The notes under the pieces are model-generated. The model saw nothing but the letters and a program-made list of their open reading frames with translations. It did no database searches and was not told the origin of the DNA. A DNA stretch of 64,000 nucleotides, taken from assembly GCA_028274465.1 (NCBI GenBank), contig CM051455.1, positions 89,982,871 to 90,046,870 of the forward strand. Reading direction: 5' to 3'. A program made the translations under genes and the position numbers. Of the stretch, positions 1 to 11,474 are shown one piece after another; within the stretch, counting starts at the first letter, position 1; each line of letters begins with the position of its first letter. The stretch is from Plantago ovata (Eukaryota; Streptophyta; Magnoliopsida; Lamiales; Plantaginaceae).

Positions 1-874
1 TAATTGGTCTGATGGTCGACAAGTGTCCAAGTGTGCATAATGATCAATACAACATACGAGAATTTTGGTTACAACTGATCAACGAAATAAAGCAATGACA
101 CGGAGTATAATGCGCGATATAGCCATTAGCATGATTATCTTCCCTCGCTAAGAATTCACATACTACCACCAAAGGTAAATTTAGCTACTCATAATAGGCA
201 TGCAATCAATAGAAATCATAGAAGAAAACATATTGAAAGAAGATAAAATAAGTAGATAAAAACTGTAAGATACAAAGTTACCGAAGGTTGTCAATCTCCG
301 GATGATTGCGATCCTACGCGCTCCAATCTGCTATAAAAAAGTATCCCATAAGCTACGGAACTCCCAGGACAGGCCCTGGGAAGTCCCTACCTAAAACTAT
401 AGAGAGAGGTGAGAAAGTAGGCTTGGAAAGATCTGATTTTCGGAGAGAAAACTGAGCACTATATATAGGCCCGAAATAACGCTAGGGCGGTTCGCCCCCT
501 GACTCTGGCAGTTCGCCCCACGCTTTTTTCGCGGAATTCTGCGTTTTCGACGCGGTTTTGGATTTCTTCACCTTTTCGGACTCGCTTTCTGACTTCTAAT
601 GGCGTTCTAACCTCCAGATTTGACCCCTAGACTCCAAATCCGATACGGAAACCTTCAGATACTCCAAATAGGCTTCTGGAACACCAATTCCTTGTAGACT
701 TCAATATAATTGCCCGTAAATCTTCGAATTTCAACCAAAACCTGTAAAATAAAATCTAAAGGGAAACGTGACACTATTCTAATAAAATGTACTAAAATAT
801 AGCTAAAGTAACATAGAGGATAGCTAAAATAGGTGAAAAAGACTCGAATGAAAGTTTAAAATACACATTCATCA
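1..874 (-). repeat. Element A 3' LTR, cut by window edge
   Basis: This is the reverse complement of the gypsy LTR seen whole in B and C. The LTR start TGATGAA corresponds to plus TTCATCA ending at 874. It carries the shared landmarks: the TTTTCACC start block, the GC-rich palindrome zone near 480-545, a TATATATAG box near 460, and the block around 105-140 seen in every copy. The remaining end lies left of base 1. Confidence 0.9.
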
Positions 875-1408
875 ACTACCAAGCTTAACTAAGTGCAACA
901 CATAAATTTGACAAGCCAAGCGAGAAAAACCTCAAACAAATTCATAGAGATGAAGCATATCATTAATGGCAAAATTAGTTAATCTACCGAATAAAAAAGT
1001 TCAAAAAATTTGGCAATAAACTCCATATAAAACATGCAAGACTATCCTAGGATGAATGAAGTGAATGCAACTTAAAAACTAAGAAAGCAGTAAACGTGCA
1101 AATGCAAATGCAAAAAATTTCACGAGTTTATTATAAGCAAGACAAGTATAGAGATAACCAGCGATAACCCCCTCCCCAAACCTGAACATCATCGCTCGTC
1201 CCGAACGTCGAAAGTGGATTTAAGGTGAGAGCTAAACTTGTACCTGTAACCTATAGTACTCAAAGAAACTCGTGAGAAACTAAAAACATACTAAAATATA
1301 AAATAAAACACAATGATATGCATGCAATGCAAGAAAGCGATAAAAATTCCGGGTTGCCTCGCGGATAGCGCCATTGCTTATAGTCTTTGACTCGACTCCT
1401 TCTTGCGC
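875..1408 (-). other. Element A noncoding 3' region
   Basis: This lies between the end of the protease reading frame and the 3' LTR. It matches the 3' regions of B and C in parts. It includes the hairpin copy at 1348-1365 (loop AGGCAA on the minus strand) just beyond the coding end. It is shorter than in B. No coding potential is seen. Confidence 0.7.
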
Positions 1409-1967
1409 CTAGCTCTTCTTCTTGAGGGTACTAGACTTCCCCTTCATGGATCTTCTCCTCATGCCACGAACCTGTGAATAATAATGAACATAGAAAGCAA
1501 GACCACAGTAGTTAACACTGTGAGAAGCATTGAAGTGATCAGGTGGATCAGATATGGCTCGCAACACATGTCGCTTGCCATCCACCTCAATGGTGCAAGT
1601 CCTTCGGTAGATGTCTATCATGGAGCGTAGTTTAGTCAAGAACGTTCGCCCCAAGAGAACAACATCCTCAATCCCAGGTGTAGACGCCGGCATAACTACA
1701 AAATTGGTGTACACAGATGGTTCACCAATCTTAACCAATACGTTCTTCACAATGCCTTCGGGTCTCACAAAGGATCCATCCGCTAGTTGCACAATGGCCT
1801 TATGCTTCGAAAGTTCTCCAAGGCCACTCTTCTCAAACACATTCATGGGTAGCACATTCGAGTAAGATCCTGTATCTAGTGTAGCACGGACGTCATCGAG
1901 ACTACCAATCCCAACCTTAACATCAAAGCTATCAGGAATTGGTTCAGGATCCTTAGGTTCTTCATTA
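1409..1967 (-). pseudogene. Element A protease-region end of gag-pro
   Basis: The minus-strand reading encodes the C-terminal part of a gypsy gag-pro protein. It has the fold block LPMNVFEKSGLGEL, the QLADGSF strand and the LLGRTFL motif typical of retropepsin-type proteases of the Athila group. A basic tail (RGMRRRSMKGKSS) precedes the stop. The upstream half lies beyond element B, which inserted within this gene. No polymerase follows; the stop leads straight into the noncoding 3' region. This is a fossil. Confidence 0.82.
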
Positions 1968-1972
1968 CTTAC

Positions 1973-3234
1973 TGATGAATGTGTATTTTACACTTTCATT
2001 TGAGTCTTTTTCACCTATTTTAGCTATCCTCTATGTTAATTTAGTTATATTTTAGTGCATTTTATTAGAATAGTGTCACATTTCCCTTTAGATTTTATTT
2101 TACAGGTTTTGGTTGAAAAACGAGGATTTCCGGGCAATTATATTGAAGTTGACAAGGAATTGGTGTTCCAGAAGCCTATTTTGAGTATCTGAAGGTTTCC
2201 GGATAGGATTTGGAGTCTAGGGGTCGAATCTGGAGGTTAGAAGGCCACTAGAAGTCAGAAACCGAGTCCGAAAAGGGGAAGAAATCCAAAAATGCGTCGA
2301 AAATGCGGAATTCCGCGAAAATTACTCCCGGGCGAACCGCCCGGGACGTGGGGTGAATCGCCCCATACTATTTCGAAGCCTATATATAGTTGCTCAGTTT
2401 TTCTCCGAAATTCATACTTTTCCAGACCTATTCTCTCACCTTTCTCTGTAATTTTAGGTAGGAACTTCCCAGAGCCTGTTCTGGGGATTCGTAGATTAGG
2501 ATACACTTTTTCATAGCAGATTGGAGCTTGTAAGATCGCGATTCTTCGGAGACTGACAACCTTCGGTAACATTGTATCTTACGGTTTATTCTACTTATTT
2601 TTATATATCTTTCAACATGTTTTCTTCTATGATTTTAGTTGATTGCATGACAACAATGAGTAGCTAAACTTATCGTTGGTGGTAGTATGTGAATTCTTAG
2701 CGAAGGGTAGATAATCATGCTAGTGGCTATATCGCGCATTATACTCCGTGTTATTGCTTTATTTCGTTGATCAGGCTCAGCCTAAATCCTCGTATGTTGA
2801 TTAATTATTATGCACAACGACCTATGCACATCTATATCTTCGTAGTGTTGAATAATTACGGAACACAATAGGACAATAGTGATTAACTTGTCAGTATCTT
2901 TATCTTCGTAGTGCTTAGTAATTGCAATAGGACAATCGATTGATCAAAGATCTCCATGCAAGACCGAGGAATTTACGCATGATTATTAACCCGTTATGCT
3001 TTGAAGGATCATACTATCACCAATCTCCATTATCTGTTAGAAAAACCTCTGCTTTACCGTCTGCTGTTTTTATATTCTAAATTAGATTTGATAAAGCTAG
3101 TTATAGTCCTTAGAGAACGACACTCGAGGTCATTCTACTGCTACACTACGGTTTTCGTTGTAGTTGTGAATTGCCTTTGGCTAAATAACAAATTTATTTG
3201 CTTGAATCGGGACCCGACAAATCTCCGTTCATCA
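1973..3234 (+). repeat. Element B 5' LTR
   Basis: The LTR is 1262 bp with 7-bp inverted ends TGATGAA and TTCATCA. GC-rich palindromes lie near 2326-2368, directly before a TATATATAG box near 2383. It is followed by the tRNA-Asp primer site. Confidence 0.95.
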
Positions 3235-3237
3235 AAT

Positions 3238-3255
3238 TGGCGCCGTTGTCGGGGA
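3238..3255 (+). promoter_or_regulatory. Element B primer-binding site (tRNA-Asp)
   Basis: TGGCGCCGTTGTCGGGGA begins three bases after the LTR end. It complements the 3' end of plant tRNA-Asp(GUC) (known sequence ...CCCCGGCAACGGCGCCA) with one mismatch. This primer is usual for Athila-group elements. The same site recurs in C (near 27965) and inverted in A and I. Confidence 0.88.
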
Positions 3256-3379
3256 CTATACTCCTTTTTTTCTGTTTAATTTGTTTTATTTTCAGTATTC
3301 AATCCCTAATTCTAGTAGTTTTAGTTTTCCTTTTTAATCTCTCTCTGATACTGCTTTCCTACTCTGTTACAGATAGTGT

Positions 3380-5529
3380 ATGCCACATACAAGATCTAAA
3401 GGAACACCGCTTGCTGATTCAATTGCTGAGATCGACAGAGTCTACCACCAAAGAAGGCGACTACTTCAAAGGCGTGCACTAGAGGAAATAGAGGATACCG
3501 ATTTCTCTGAATCTCTACACAGTCTTTTCAAGGAAATCGACGGAATGGCAGAAGCTAGACCACTGAAAGCATGGGTTCAACCCACCAAGGACCGTATGAG
3601 GGGACCGGCGATTGTTCTTTCGTCTACAACTCGAGATCTGGAAATCAAGAACCACGCATTCCAACAACTTCCGAGGTTCTATGGCTTATCAAGGGAAGAT
3701 GTGATGGGGTACTTGCACGATATCGATGATTTCGTCAACCAACTCCCACGACCCGGAGCTGAAATAACAACAGATGAGTTGAGGATGAAGGTTTTTGCTA
3801 TGGGACTTGGCGACAGAGCCAAGTCATGGTTGAGTTCTCTACCAGCAGGCTCGTGGACACTTGAGAGAAGGTTTTTTCAGCTTTCATGGAGAAATACTTC
3901 ACTCACACCTTGACTACCGCGCTAAAGGCGCAAATCACTGGATTCAAGCAGGACTCTGATGAGACCATCTACACCGCGTTTGAGAGGTTCCAAGATCTCA
4001 CGAACAAGTGCCCTCACCATGGTTTTGAACTTTCTGACCTAGTCCAACACTTCTACAATGGACTAACCTTCGAGAACCAACAAGTGGTGGATTTCCAATG
4101 CCGAGGCAATATTTGGGAGGAAACCGCAGAAGCCGTCTGGGCAGTTTCCGAAAGGCTTGCTAAAGGTTCGCAATTCAAGGACCCAAGAGCGATGGTTAGG
4201 AGACGTGGACCTGAAGCTCCACCGACTCAAGAAGCCCTTATGTATAGGGGGAATGGGGATCAATTCGAGTGCTTTACCAACGAATTGAAGCAAGTCCTCA
4301 AGAGCGCCACTGGAACAACTGTTTCGAACGAAGTATGCCGAATATGCAAGAACTATGGGCATGGGGCTCATATGTGTAGATCGGAGCTTGCATATGATGA
4401 TGGCAACTGGGCTCGAGGAGGCGATGAGGAAGTCTTTGCTACGGAGTTTGGTGCTCAAGAAGCTAGCTACGGACAAGACGGTAGGAATCCTCGAGGTGGA
4501 TTTTGGAGAAGAGGATTCCGAAACAATCAAGGATATGCACCGGCTAACCAAATTTATGGCCCTAACCAAGACCGTAGTAGGCTAAACTATGGTAATGATC
4601 ACTGCGAAAACCCCGCTCCGATAGAGCCATCGAAGTCGAAGTCGGCTCAACTGATGGAGAACTTGCAAAAGATGGTTGATCACATCCAAAGTTTTCTCAA
4701 ACGTTATGAAGAAGATTCCGAGAAGACTAGGGCAAGGCTTGATAGGTTGGAAGAGAGCACTAGGCTTGCCCGTCAAAAGATGCAAGAGTTGATCGACCGA
4801 GGAGCAAGTAGGGAACAAGGCAAACTGCCTAGCAACACTGAGAAGTCGAATTCCATTACATTGGCTGGTGATCTACGTGACGAAATCACCATCAAGAAGG
4901 TTGCTAAGTGCGAGTGTTGCAAGAAGGAAGAACTTCTACAGGCTAAGGAAGAAGAGAAGGACCTTGGTTCTGACGAAAGTGATGAGGAGCAAGAGGATCC
5001 CGAGCCACTCCCTAAAAGTTTTGAGGTTAAGGTAGGGATTGGTGAGCTTGAAGATGTCCGTGCCACACTAGACACGGGATCCTACTCAAACATACTCCCT
5101 TTGAATGTGTTTGAAAAGAGTAGCCTTGGAAAACTATCTGAGCATAGGGATATTGTGCAACTGGCGGATGGATCCTTTATGAGACCCGAAGGCGTTGTGA
5201 AAAATGTGTTGGTTAAGATTGGTGAAGCTTCTGTATACACCAATTTTGTAGTTATGCCGGCGTCTGCACCTGGAACGGGGGATGTCATACTCTTAGGGCG
5301 AACGTTCTTGACTAAACTACACTCCGTGATGGACATCTACCAAAGAACTTGCACTATTAAAGTGGATGGCAAGCAACACGTGTTGCAAGCCATATCTGAT
5401 CCGCCTGATATTTCTTACACTACTCACTACTGTGGTCTTGCACCCTATGTTCTTTCTTATTCACAGGTTCGTGGCATGGAGAGGAGATCAATGAAGGGGA
5501 AATCTAGTACCCGCAGAAAGAAGAGATAG
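3380..5529 (+). pseudogene. Element B gag-pro region
   Basis: This encodes an Athila-like capsid polyprotein. Visible in order are an N-terminal part starting MPHTRSKGTP, the retrotransposon gag core (RFYGLSREDVMGYL, KVFAMGLGDRAKSWL, ALKAQITGFKQ, FQCRGNIWEE), one CCHC zinc knuckle (CRICKNYGHGAHMC), a coiled coil with a basic stretch, an acidic stretch (SDESDEEQEDPEP) and a retropepsin-like domain with the DTGS active-site motif and LLGRTFL. It ends in a basic tail and a stop. No polymerase or integrase follows. It is broken, with about one break. Confidence 0.88.
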
Positions 5530-5571
5530 GCACAGACAGGAGTCGAGCCAAAGACTTAAACAATGGCGCTA

Positions 5572-5589
5572 TCCGGGAGGCAACCCGGA
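5572..5589 (+). promoter_or_regulatory. Hairpin just after the gag-pro stop (element B)
   Basis: TCCGGG-AGGCAA-CCCGGA is a perfect 6-bp stem with a six-base loop, about 45 nt after the stop codon. The same hairpin follows gag-pro in C (29930-29947) and, nearly perfect, in A (1348-1365, minus). Conservation beyond the coding end suggests an RNA role, which is inference. Confidence 0.7.
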
Positions 5590-7620
5590 GTTTTTATCGC
5601 TTTCTTTACCTCTTCATTGCATGCATTCATTCTTGAACAATTTGCTTCTCATATGTGAATTTGTTCATCTCTGTGTCGTATATGCTTATGTTTGAGTGAT
5701 ATTTTTCGAGTGGTTTTTAGAAAACATTAGTTTCGGGATTAAAAACCGCGTTTTCTGACGAAAGGACCGTCTCCCCACATCGGGGAGCGGGGGCGAATCT
5801 CCCCGCATGGTGCGACTCGCCCCACACCGGGGCGACTCGCCCCACGGTCCCAGGAAGTTAAAAACGCGGCTTCTCTCCCCTTCAACTCATTTTCTTCATT
5901 CTTTCCACCTTCTTCTCCCCAAAAACCGAGAATTGCGAAAATAACTTCAAAACCTCATAACTTCTTCATTTCTTGACCAAATTTAGTGTTCTTTAGCTTC
6001 AATCGAAGCCTATTACATGATCTATCTTTTCATCCGAACAGATTTCTCCCTAGTGCATTAGAGTTTCAGATATGAGGTATCTTCTTATGAACCCTAATTT
6101 TCAAATTTGGGGGTTTTCTAATTTGAGCTTCAATTATGCTTATATGATGCATGGGTAGGTTGTTTGTATGATTAGAAGCATTATTTACTATCAATTGCAT
6201 GCTCAATTATGCTTGGATTGTTGATTTGGGAATTTTGTTACTAGATGATATATCTTGTTATGCAATATGTCTTTATCTTTGATCTCTTGCATATGATTGT
6301 GTTTATTGGTGTGATGATGGTGGATTTGATGATAGAATGCTTAATTGATGAGTATGAGGATTTATGATGCTAGAATTTTTCGCTACCATGGTATGAATTG
6401 AGCCTTGTTATCTAGGTTATTGGTTGTCTAGCAAGAGCATAATGTGATGTATTGCATGTAGTAGTTACATTGGTATGTTGCATGTTGTAGAAGCTAAGCT
6501 AGACTTATAAGGTTTGGGGAGCTCGATTGTTGATTTTATCATTTGTGTTTCGTTCTTACACTAGCATATGCATGAGTCAGTTTTGTATCATACGAGGTAC
6601 TAACTGTTGTTTGTAGGAACCATGCCAAGGAAAGGAGCATTCCCGTATGATTACTAAGAAGTATTGGAGGGGGATCGATTACAACCATGTCAAGAAGAGT
6701 GACCTCGTTAGATGTGCGTTCGAGCCAAGGGGTTTTGCAACAACGTCGTGGATTATCCAAGAGGAGGAGCTAGAGTACACCTGGAGTAAGGACTCCTATG
6801 CCTATTCATGCACCACCGAAGGGACAGAAACCATTATTACGTCAGCAATCCATCACAAGGACTGCAAAGTTCGTGTGAACTGGAAGGCACCGGGATATTC
6901 TCGCCGCGACGGATTCAATCTTGAGTTCGCAGTTGCTAGAAGGTTCCGAAGCGCTAGCTTGGTTCCAAAACATAATGACATGGGTGCCCAGCCCCTCGTT
7001 GGGGTGCCCCTTGCCTGCCTCTAAAGGGAGCATCATATAGACATCGGGAGCATCAACTGTAGAGAATATGGTCGACATAGGAAAAAATGGAAGACAATCT
7101 CTGAATACCCGAGCAGCTCGCTGTAACCTCCACGGGGTGTAAAACATTGGAGAGGGAGGCTCTGATACCACTGCCCTTTCCCGTTCAACAGTTCACAACC
7201 TATTGGAGAGATACCGGGTGGAAGATTCCATAACAGAGGCGGCCAATCTTGAAGATTCTTTTCGACACTGCAACTCTACTAGTGAGGATGTGCGTGACAG
7301 TAGTGACAATGAAGGCCATACGGGAAATGATGATACTAATGGAGGAGTTGTTCTTATCCGGCCTATAATTGAAACTACCACGCCTACCAGAAGACCTGAT
7401 GACACCCTATAAAGCTCCCAGAGCAGTCCCAATAACTCACAAGCAGCATACTCAGCCGACCGAGGCCAAACCATGGGGTAACATCTAGTATCACATCTTA
7501 TTTCCTCATTTTCATTCTGCTAGGGACTAGCGTTAATTTCATGAGGGGGGATGGGATTTAAGTGATCTAATGTTGTTAGTTTGGAGCTTGACATTGGTAG
7601 GCTGAGTATAGTACCTCGCA
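5590..7620 (+). other. Element B extra segment absent from C
   Basis: C passes from the post-gag hairpin almost directly to its noncoding 3' region, whereas B holds about 2 kb more. The segment contains GC-rich palindromes (about 5770-5850) like those of the LTR, an AT-rich leader-like stretch, an ORF at 6647-7024, an inverted tRNA-Met primer-like sequence (7158-7170) and a short open stretch to 7412. Its position matches where Athila relatives carry a third reading frame, but the proteins here are not recognised. Confidence 0.6.
6647..7024 (+). pseudogene. Unrecognised ORF in element B extra segment
   Basis: The 125-residue reading starts MITKKYWRGIDYNHVKKSDL and is mixed in composition with no domain I recognise. 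An ATG slightly upstream (MPRKGAFP) may be the older start, but I cannot show this. It follows an AT-rich stretch and comes before the inverted tRNA-Met primer-like sequence. It could be a decayed third-frame protein of the element or captured DNA. It is absent from C. Confidence 0.35.
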
Positions 7621-8793
7621 TGTTTTATCCGTCTGCATTTGCATTTGCACGTTTACCGCTTTCTTAGATTTTTTTAGGTTGCATTCACTACATTCATCCT
7701 AGGATAGTCTTGCATGTTTTATATGGAGTTTATTGCCGAATTTTTTGAACTTTTTTATTGGGTAGATCAACCAACTATGCCATTAATCGTATGCTTCATC
7801 TCTATGAATTTGTTTGAGGTTTTTCTCGCTTGGCTTGTCACATTTATGTATTGCACTTAGTTAAGCTTGGTAGTCTCGACATCGCTTAGTGGTGTTTTCT
7901 CTACTGCTGGTTCACAAAGGCCTTTATAATGGGATGATGCAAGTTAGGGTCTTATGGTTGTAGTCCAACCTATTCTTTCGAATAGATTTGGGGAAGTCGT
8001 GTGAGTCATTTTCTCTCTTTTTGTTAGGCTACTGCTGGATAAAAGAAAAATCTAAAAAAAAAAGAAAGAAAAATTCCAGAAAAAAAGAAAAAAAAAAAAA
8101 GAAAAAAAGAAACTCGAAAGAAAAAAAAGAAAAAAAGAAAAAAGACCCCAAAAAAGCAAAGAAGGGTCCAAAAAAAGAAAGCCAAATAGCAGTTTAGCAA
8201 AGTGTTGTGTCTCATTTTTCAATTCTTGTAATGTTCGTAATCGTTTTGTAATTTTCTATTTTTATCTTTTTGTTTGATTGTCATCTGTTCTAGACCACCC
8301 TCGTCCTGCCATTCAGGAAGTGGTGAATAGCTTAAGACTTTGCTTGAGAGATGGGTAGAATAGGGGAGTGTTATCTTTTATAGGGAACCCTCCTTCGTTT
8401 GATGAGATCAACTACTGGTTCGACCTCTTTGAGGGAAAGTCTTAAACTTGGTGAACAGCAGTAAGTCCTCAGTTTCATAGGCACGGGACAACCATTCGTA
8501 TCTTAGCATGCTTCATTACGTCGTCACTGACTAGGTCCAGATAGAGAATGTTACGAGAGACTATCTTGTCTTGACATATGTGGTTATGTGGATGTGTATA
8601 AGTCAATCGAGGTATTCTTCAACCTATATTCATGCTTTGATTTATATGGTTTTTGTTCATATGTTTTTTGACAGATTCAGTAGATTGGTTCATTTTATTT
8701 GGCATGAGACTCCATTTTGTGTCTTGCATTGTTTTTTGCATTAGAGTCTAGCTTAGTTGCTTGAGGACAAGCAAATGTTCGGTTTGGGGAGTT
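7621..8793 (+). other. Element B noncoding 3' region and polypurine tract
   Basis: This is shared with C. It holds a small hairpin (7969-7986) followed by TTTGGGGAAG, a purine-only stretch of A and G at about 8041-8182, then ordinary sequence down to GGTTTGGGGAG next to the 3' LTR, the likely polypurine tract for plus-strand priming. Apparent lysine-rich or phenylalanine-rich ORFs here are low complexity. Confidence 0.75.
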
Positions 8794-10107
8794 TGATGAA
8801 TGTTTATTTTACACTTTCATTTGAGTCTTTTTCACCTATTTTAGCTATCCTCTATGTTAATTTAGCTATATTTTAGTGCATTTAATTAGAATAGTGTCAC
8901 GTTTCCCTTTAGATTTTATTTTACAGGCTTTGGTTGAAAAACGAGGATTTCCGGACAATTATATTGAAGTTGACAAGGAATTGGTGTTCCAGAAGCCTAT
9001 TTGTAGTATCTGAAGGTTTCTGGATAGGATTTCGAGTCTGGGGGTCGAATCTGGAGGTTAGAAGGCCACCAGAAGTCAGAAACCGAGTCCAAAAAGGGGA
9101 AGAAATCCAAAAACGCGTCGAAAAAGCGGAATTCCGCGAAAATTACTCCCGGGCGAACCGCCCGGGACGTGGGGCGAATCGCCCCACACCGGGCGAATCG
9201 CTCGGTGTGTGGGTCGAATCGCCCCACACTATTTCGAAGCCTATATATAGTTGCTCAGTTTTTCTCCGAAATTCATACTTTTCCAGACCTATTCTCTAAC
9301 CTTTCTCTGTAGGTTTAGGTAGGAACTTCCCAGAGCCTGTTCTGGGGGTTCGTAGCTTAGGAGACACTTTCTCATAGCAGATTGGAGCTTGTAAGATCGC
9401 GATTCTTCGGAGACTGACAACCTTCGGTAACATTGTATCTTACGGTTTATTCTACTTATTTTTATATATCTTTCAACATGTTTTCTTCTATGATTTCTGT
9501 TGATTGCATGACAACTATGAGTAGCGAAACTTATCGTTGGTGGTAGTATGTGAATTCTTAGCGAAGGGTAGATAATCATGCTAATGGCTATATCGCGCAT
9601 TATACTCCGTGTTATTGCTTTTTTTCGTTGATCAGGCTCAGCCTAAATCCTCGTATGTTGATTAATTATTATGCACAATTGGACCCTCGTCGACCTATGC
9701 ACATCTATATCTTCGTAGTGTTGAATAATTACGGAACACAATAGGACAATAGTGATTGACTTGTCAGTATCTTTATCTTCGTAGTGCTTAGTAATTGCAA
9801 CAGGACAATCGGTTGATCAAAGATCTCCATGCAAGACCGAGGAATTTACGCATGATTATTAACCCGTTATGCTTTGAAGGATCATACTATCACCAATCTC
9901 CATTATCTGTTAGAAAAACCTTTGCTTTACCGTCTGCTGTTTTTATATTCTAAATTAGATTTGATAAAGCTAGTTATAGTCCTTAGAGAACGACACTCGA
10001 GGTCATTCTACTGCTACACTACGGTTTTCGTTGTAGTTGTGAATTGCCTTTGGCTAAATAACAAATTTATTTTCTTGAATCGGGACCCGAAAAATCTCCG
10101 TTCATCA
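8794..10107 (+). repeat. Element B 3' LTR
   Basis: The LTR is 1314 bp, nearly the same as the 5' LTR but with more palindrome modules before the TATA box. It begins TGATGAA directly after GGTTTGGGGAGTT, ends TTCATCA at 10107 and is followed by the target duplication CTTAC. Confidence 0.95.
9126..9227 (+). promoter_or_regulatory. Array of palindromes before the LTR TATA box
   Basis: Five palindromes lie in a row: GCGGAATTCCGC (9126-9137), CCCGGGCG-AAC-CGCCCGGG (9148-9166), GTGGGGCGA-A-TCGCCCCAC (9169-9187), a 21-bp unit (9187-9207) with one mismatch, and a fourth GC-rich unit (9209-9227). The TATA box CTATATATAG starts at 9241. The number of units varies between copies. Confidence 0.8.
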
Positions 10108-10112
10108 CTTAC

Positions 10113-11324
10113 GTTGAGTCCCAGATCTTTATCTTCCTCCTTGGCCAATGGAGGTTCATTTTTTGCACCACACTCGCACGCAGCAACTATCTTAATGGTG
10201 ATTTCCACTGGAAGATCTCCCACCAAGTTGATCGACATGGACCTCTCAGTGCTGCTATGCAATTTCCCCTGCTCTCTACTGGATCTAGCTTCCAATTGAT
10301 CCAGACGAGCATTGATCTTTGCCGAATCCTCCTCGTATCTCTTCAAAAACACTTGGGTGAAATCCACCAATTTTTGTAAATTATCCAAGAGAGTTGCTGA
10401 CTTGGATGTAGATGCTTCGACCTTAGGAGTAGGATTACTACGGTTTTCCCAGTAAACATCTTCTCGTGCTAGATCTGATCTACACATATGAGCCCCATGC
10501 CCATAATTCTTGCACACCCTACATACCTCGTTGGAAAGAGATGTTCCAATTAGGCCACTCGGAGATTGCCTCATCTGATTGGCGAAACCTTCGAACCTAT
10601 CGCCACTCACACCATTCACTTCATGCATTGGGATCTCCTGGTTTGGTGGAGCCTCAGGTCCACGCCTCCTAACCATTTCTCTTGGATCCTTGGACTGAGA
10701 TCCTTTAGCAAGCCTTTCGAAACACGCCCACACATCCTCGGCGGTCTCTTCCCAGATAGTACCACGGCATTGGAAATCCACCACGTGTTGACTCTCATAT
10801 GTGAGTCCATTGTAGAAGTGTTGGACAAGATCAAGAAGCTTAAAACCATGGTGTGGACACTTGTGCATGAGGTCCTCGAACCTCTCGAAAGCGGTGTAGA
10901 TGGTCTCATCATAGTCTTGTTTGAATCCAGTGATTTGCGCCTTAAGCGCGGTAGTCAATGTGTGAGGAAAGTATTTCTCCATAAAATCAGAATACACCTT
11001 GTCCCAGGTGTCTGGTGATCCGACTTCCAGAGAGCCTAACCATGCCTTGGCTTTATCACCAAGCCCCATAGCAAAAACCTTCATCCTCAGCTCATCGCCC
11101 GTTATCCCTTCTCCGGGCCTTGAAAGATTGTTGATAAAATTGTTAATATCATTCAGGTATCCCATAACATCTTCCCTAGCCAACTCATAGAACATCGGGA
11201 GTCGCTGGAACATGCAACTTTTGATTTCCAAATCTCGAGTTGCAGCAGAAAGAACAATAGCCGGACCTCTCATCAGTGCTTTGTTGGGCTGAACCCATGA
11301 TTTCAAAAGTGGGCGAGCCATCAC
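10113..11324 (-). pseudogene. Element A gag region, upstream half
   Basis: On the minus strand, from MMARPLLKSWVQPNKALMRG, come the gag core (GYLNDINNFI, KVFAMGLGDKAKAWLGSL, ALKAQITGFKQDYDET, VDFQCRGTIWEE), one CCHC knuckle (CRVCKNYGHGAHMC), a coiled coil and an acidic stretch. The reading runs into B's LTR at the insertion point. The remainder of the gene lies at 1409-1967. This is a fossil. Confidence 0.85.
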
Positions 11325-11474
11325 AAGACCTGAATATCTGTGACAAGCTAGGAAAGGAGTATCAGAGAGAAAAAATAGGAAAACTAAAAACTACTAGAAC
11401 TAGGAATTGAATGCTGAAAATATAAACAAATTAAACAAAAAAAAGGAGTATAGTCCCTGGCAGCGGCGCCAATT

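Larger units (their letters stand above)
1973..10107 (+). mobile_element. Element B: Athila-like gag-pro retrotransposon in A
   Basis: This is a complete insertion bounded by LTRs with TGATGAA...TTCATCA ends and flanked by the duplication CTTAC at 1968-1972 and 10108-10112. Order: 5' LTR, tRNA-Asp primer site, gag-pro, an extra 2-kb segment, a noncoding 3' region with a purine tract, a polypurine tract ending at 8793, and the 3' LTR. No reverse transcriptase or integrase is found. The two LTRs are very similar, so B is young. Its coding part looks broken (about one break in gag, with further decay in the extra segment). Confidence 0.95.

Noticed and set aside
4063-4569. Minus ORFs across the gag-pro of B (also 4582-5336)
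   Set aside because: Antisense shadows of a strongly supported gag-pro reading.
6539-6760. Minus ORF in B's extra segment
   Set aside because: Overlaps the plus ORF and shows no motif; likely chance.
7988-8215. Lysine-rich and phenylalanine-rich ORFs on both strands in the purine tract of B (and 30680-30925 in C)
   Set aside because: These are translations of a run of A and G only; no coding signs.
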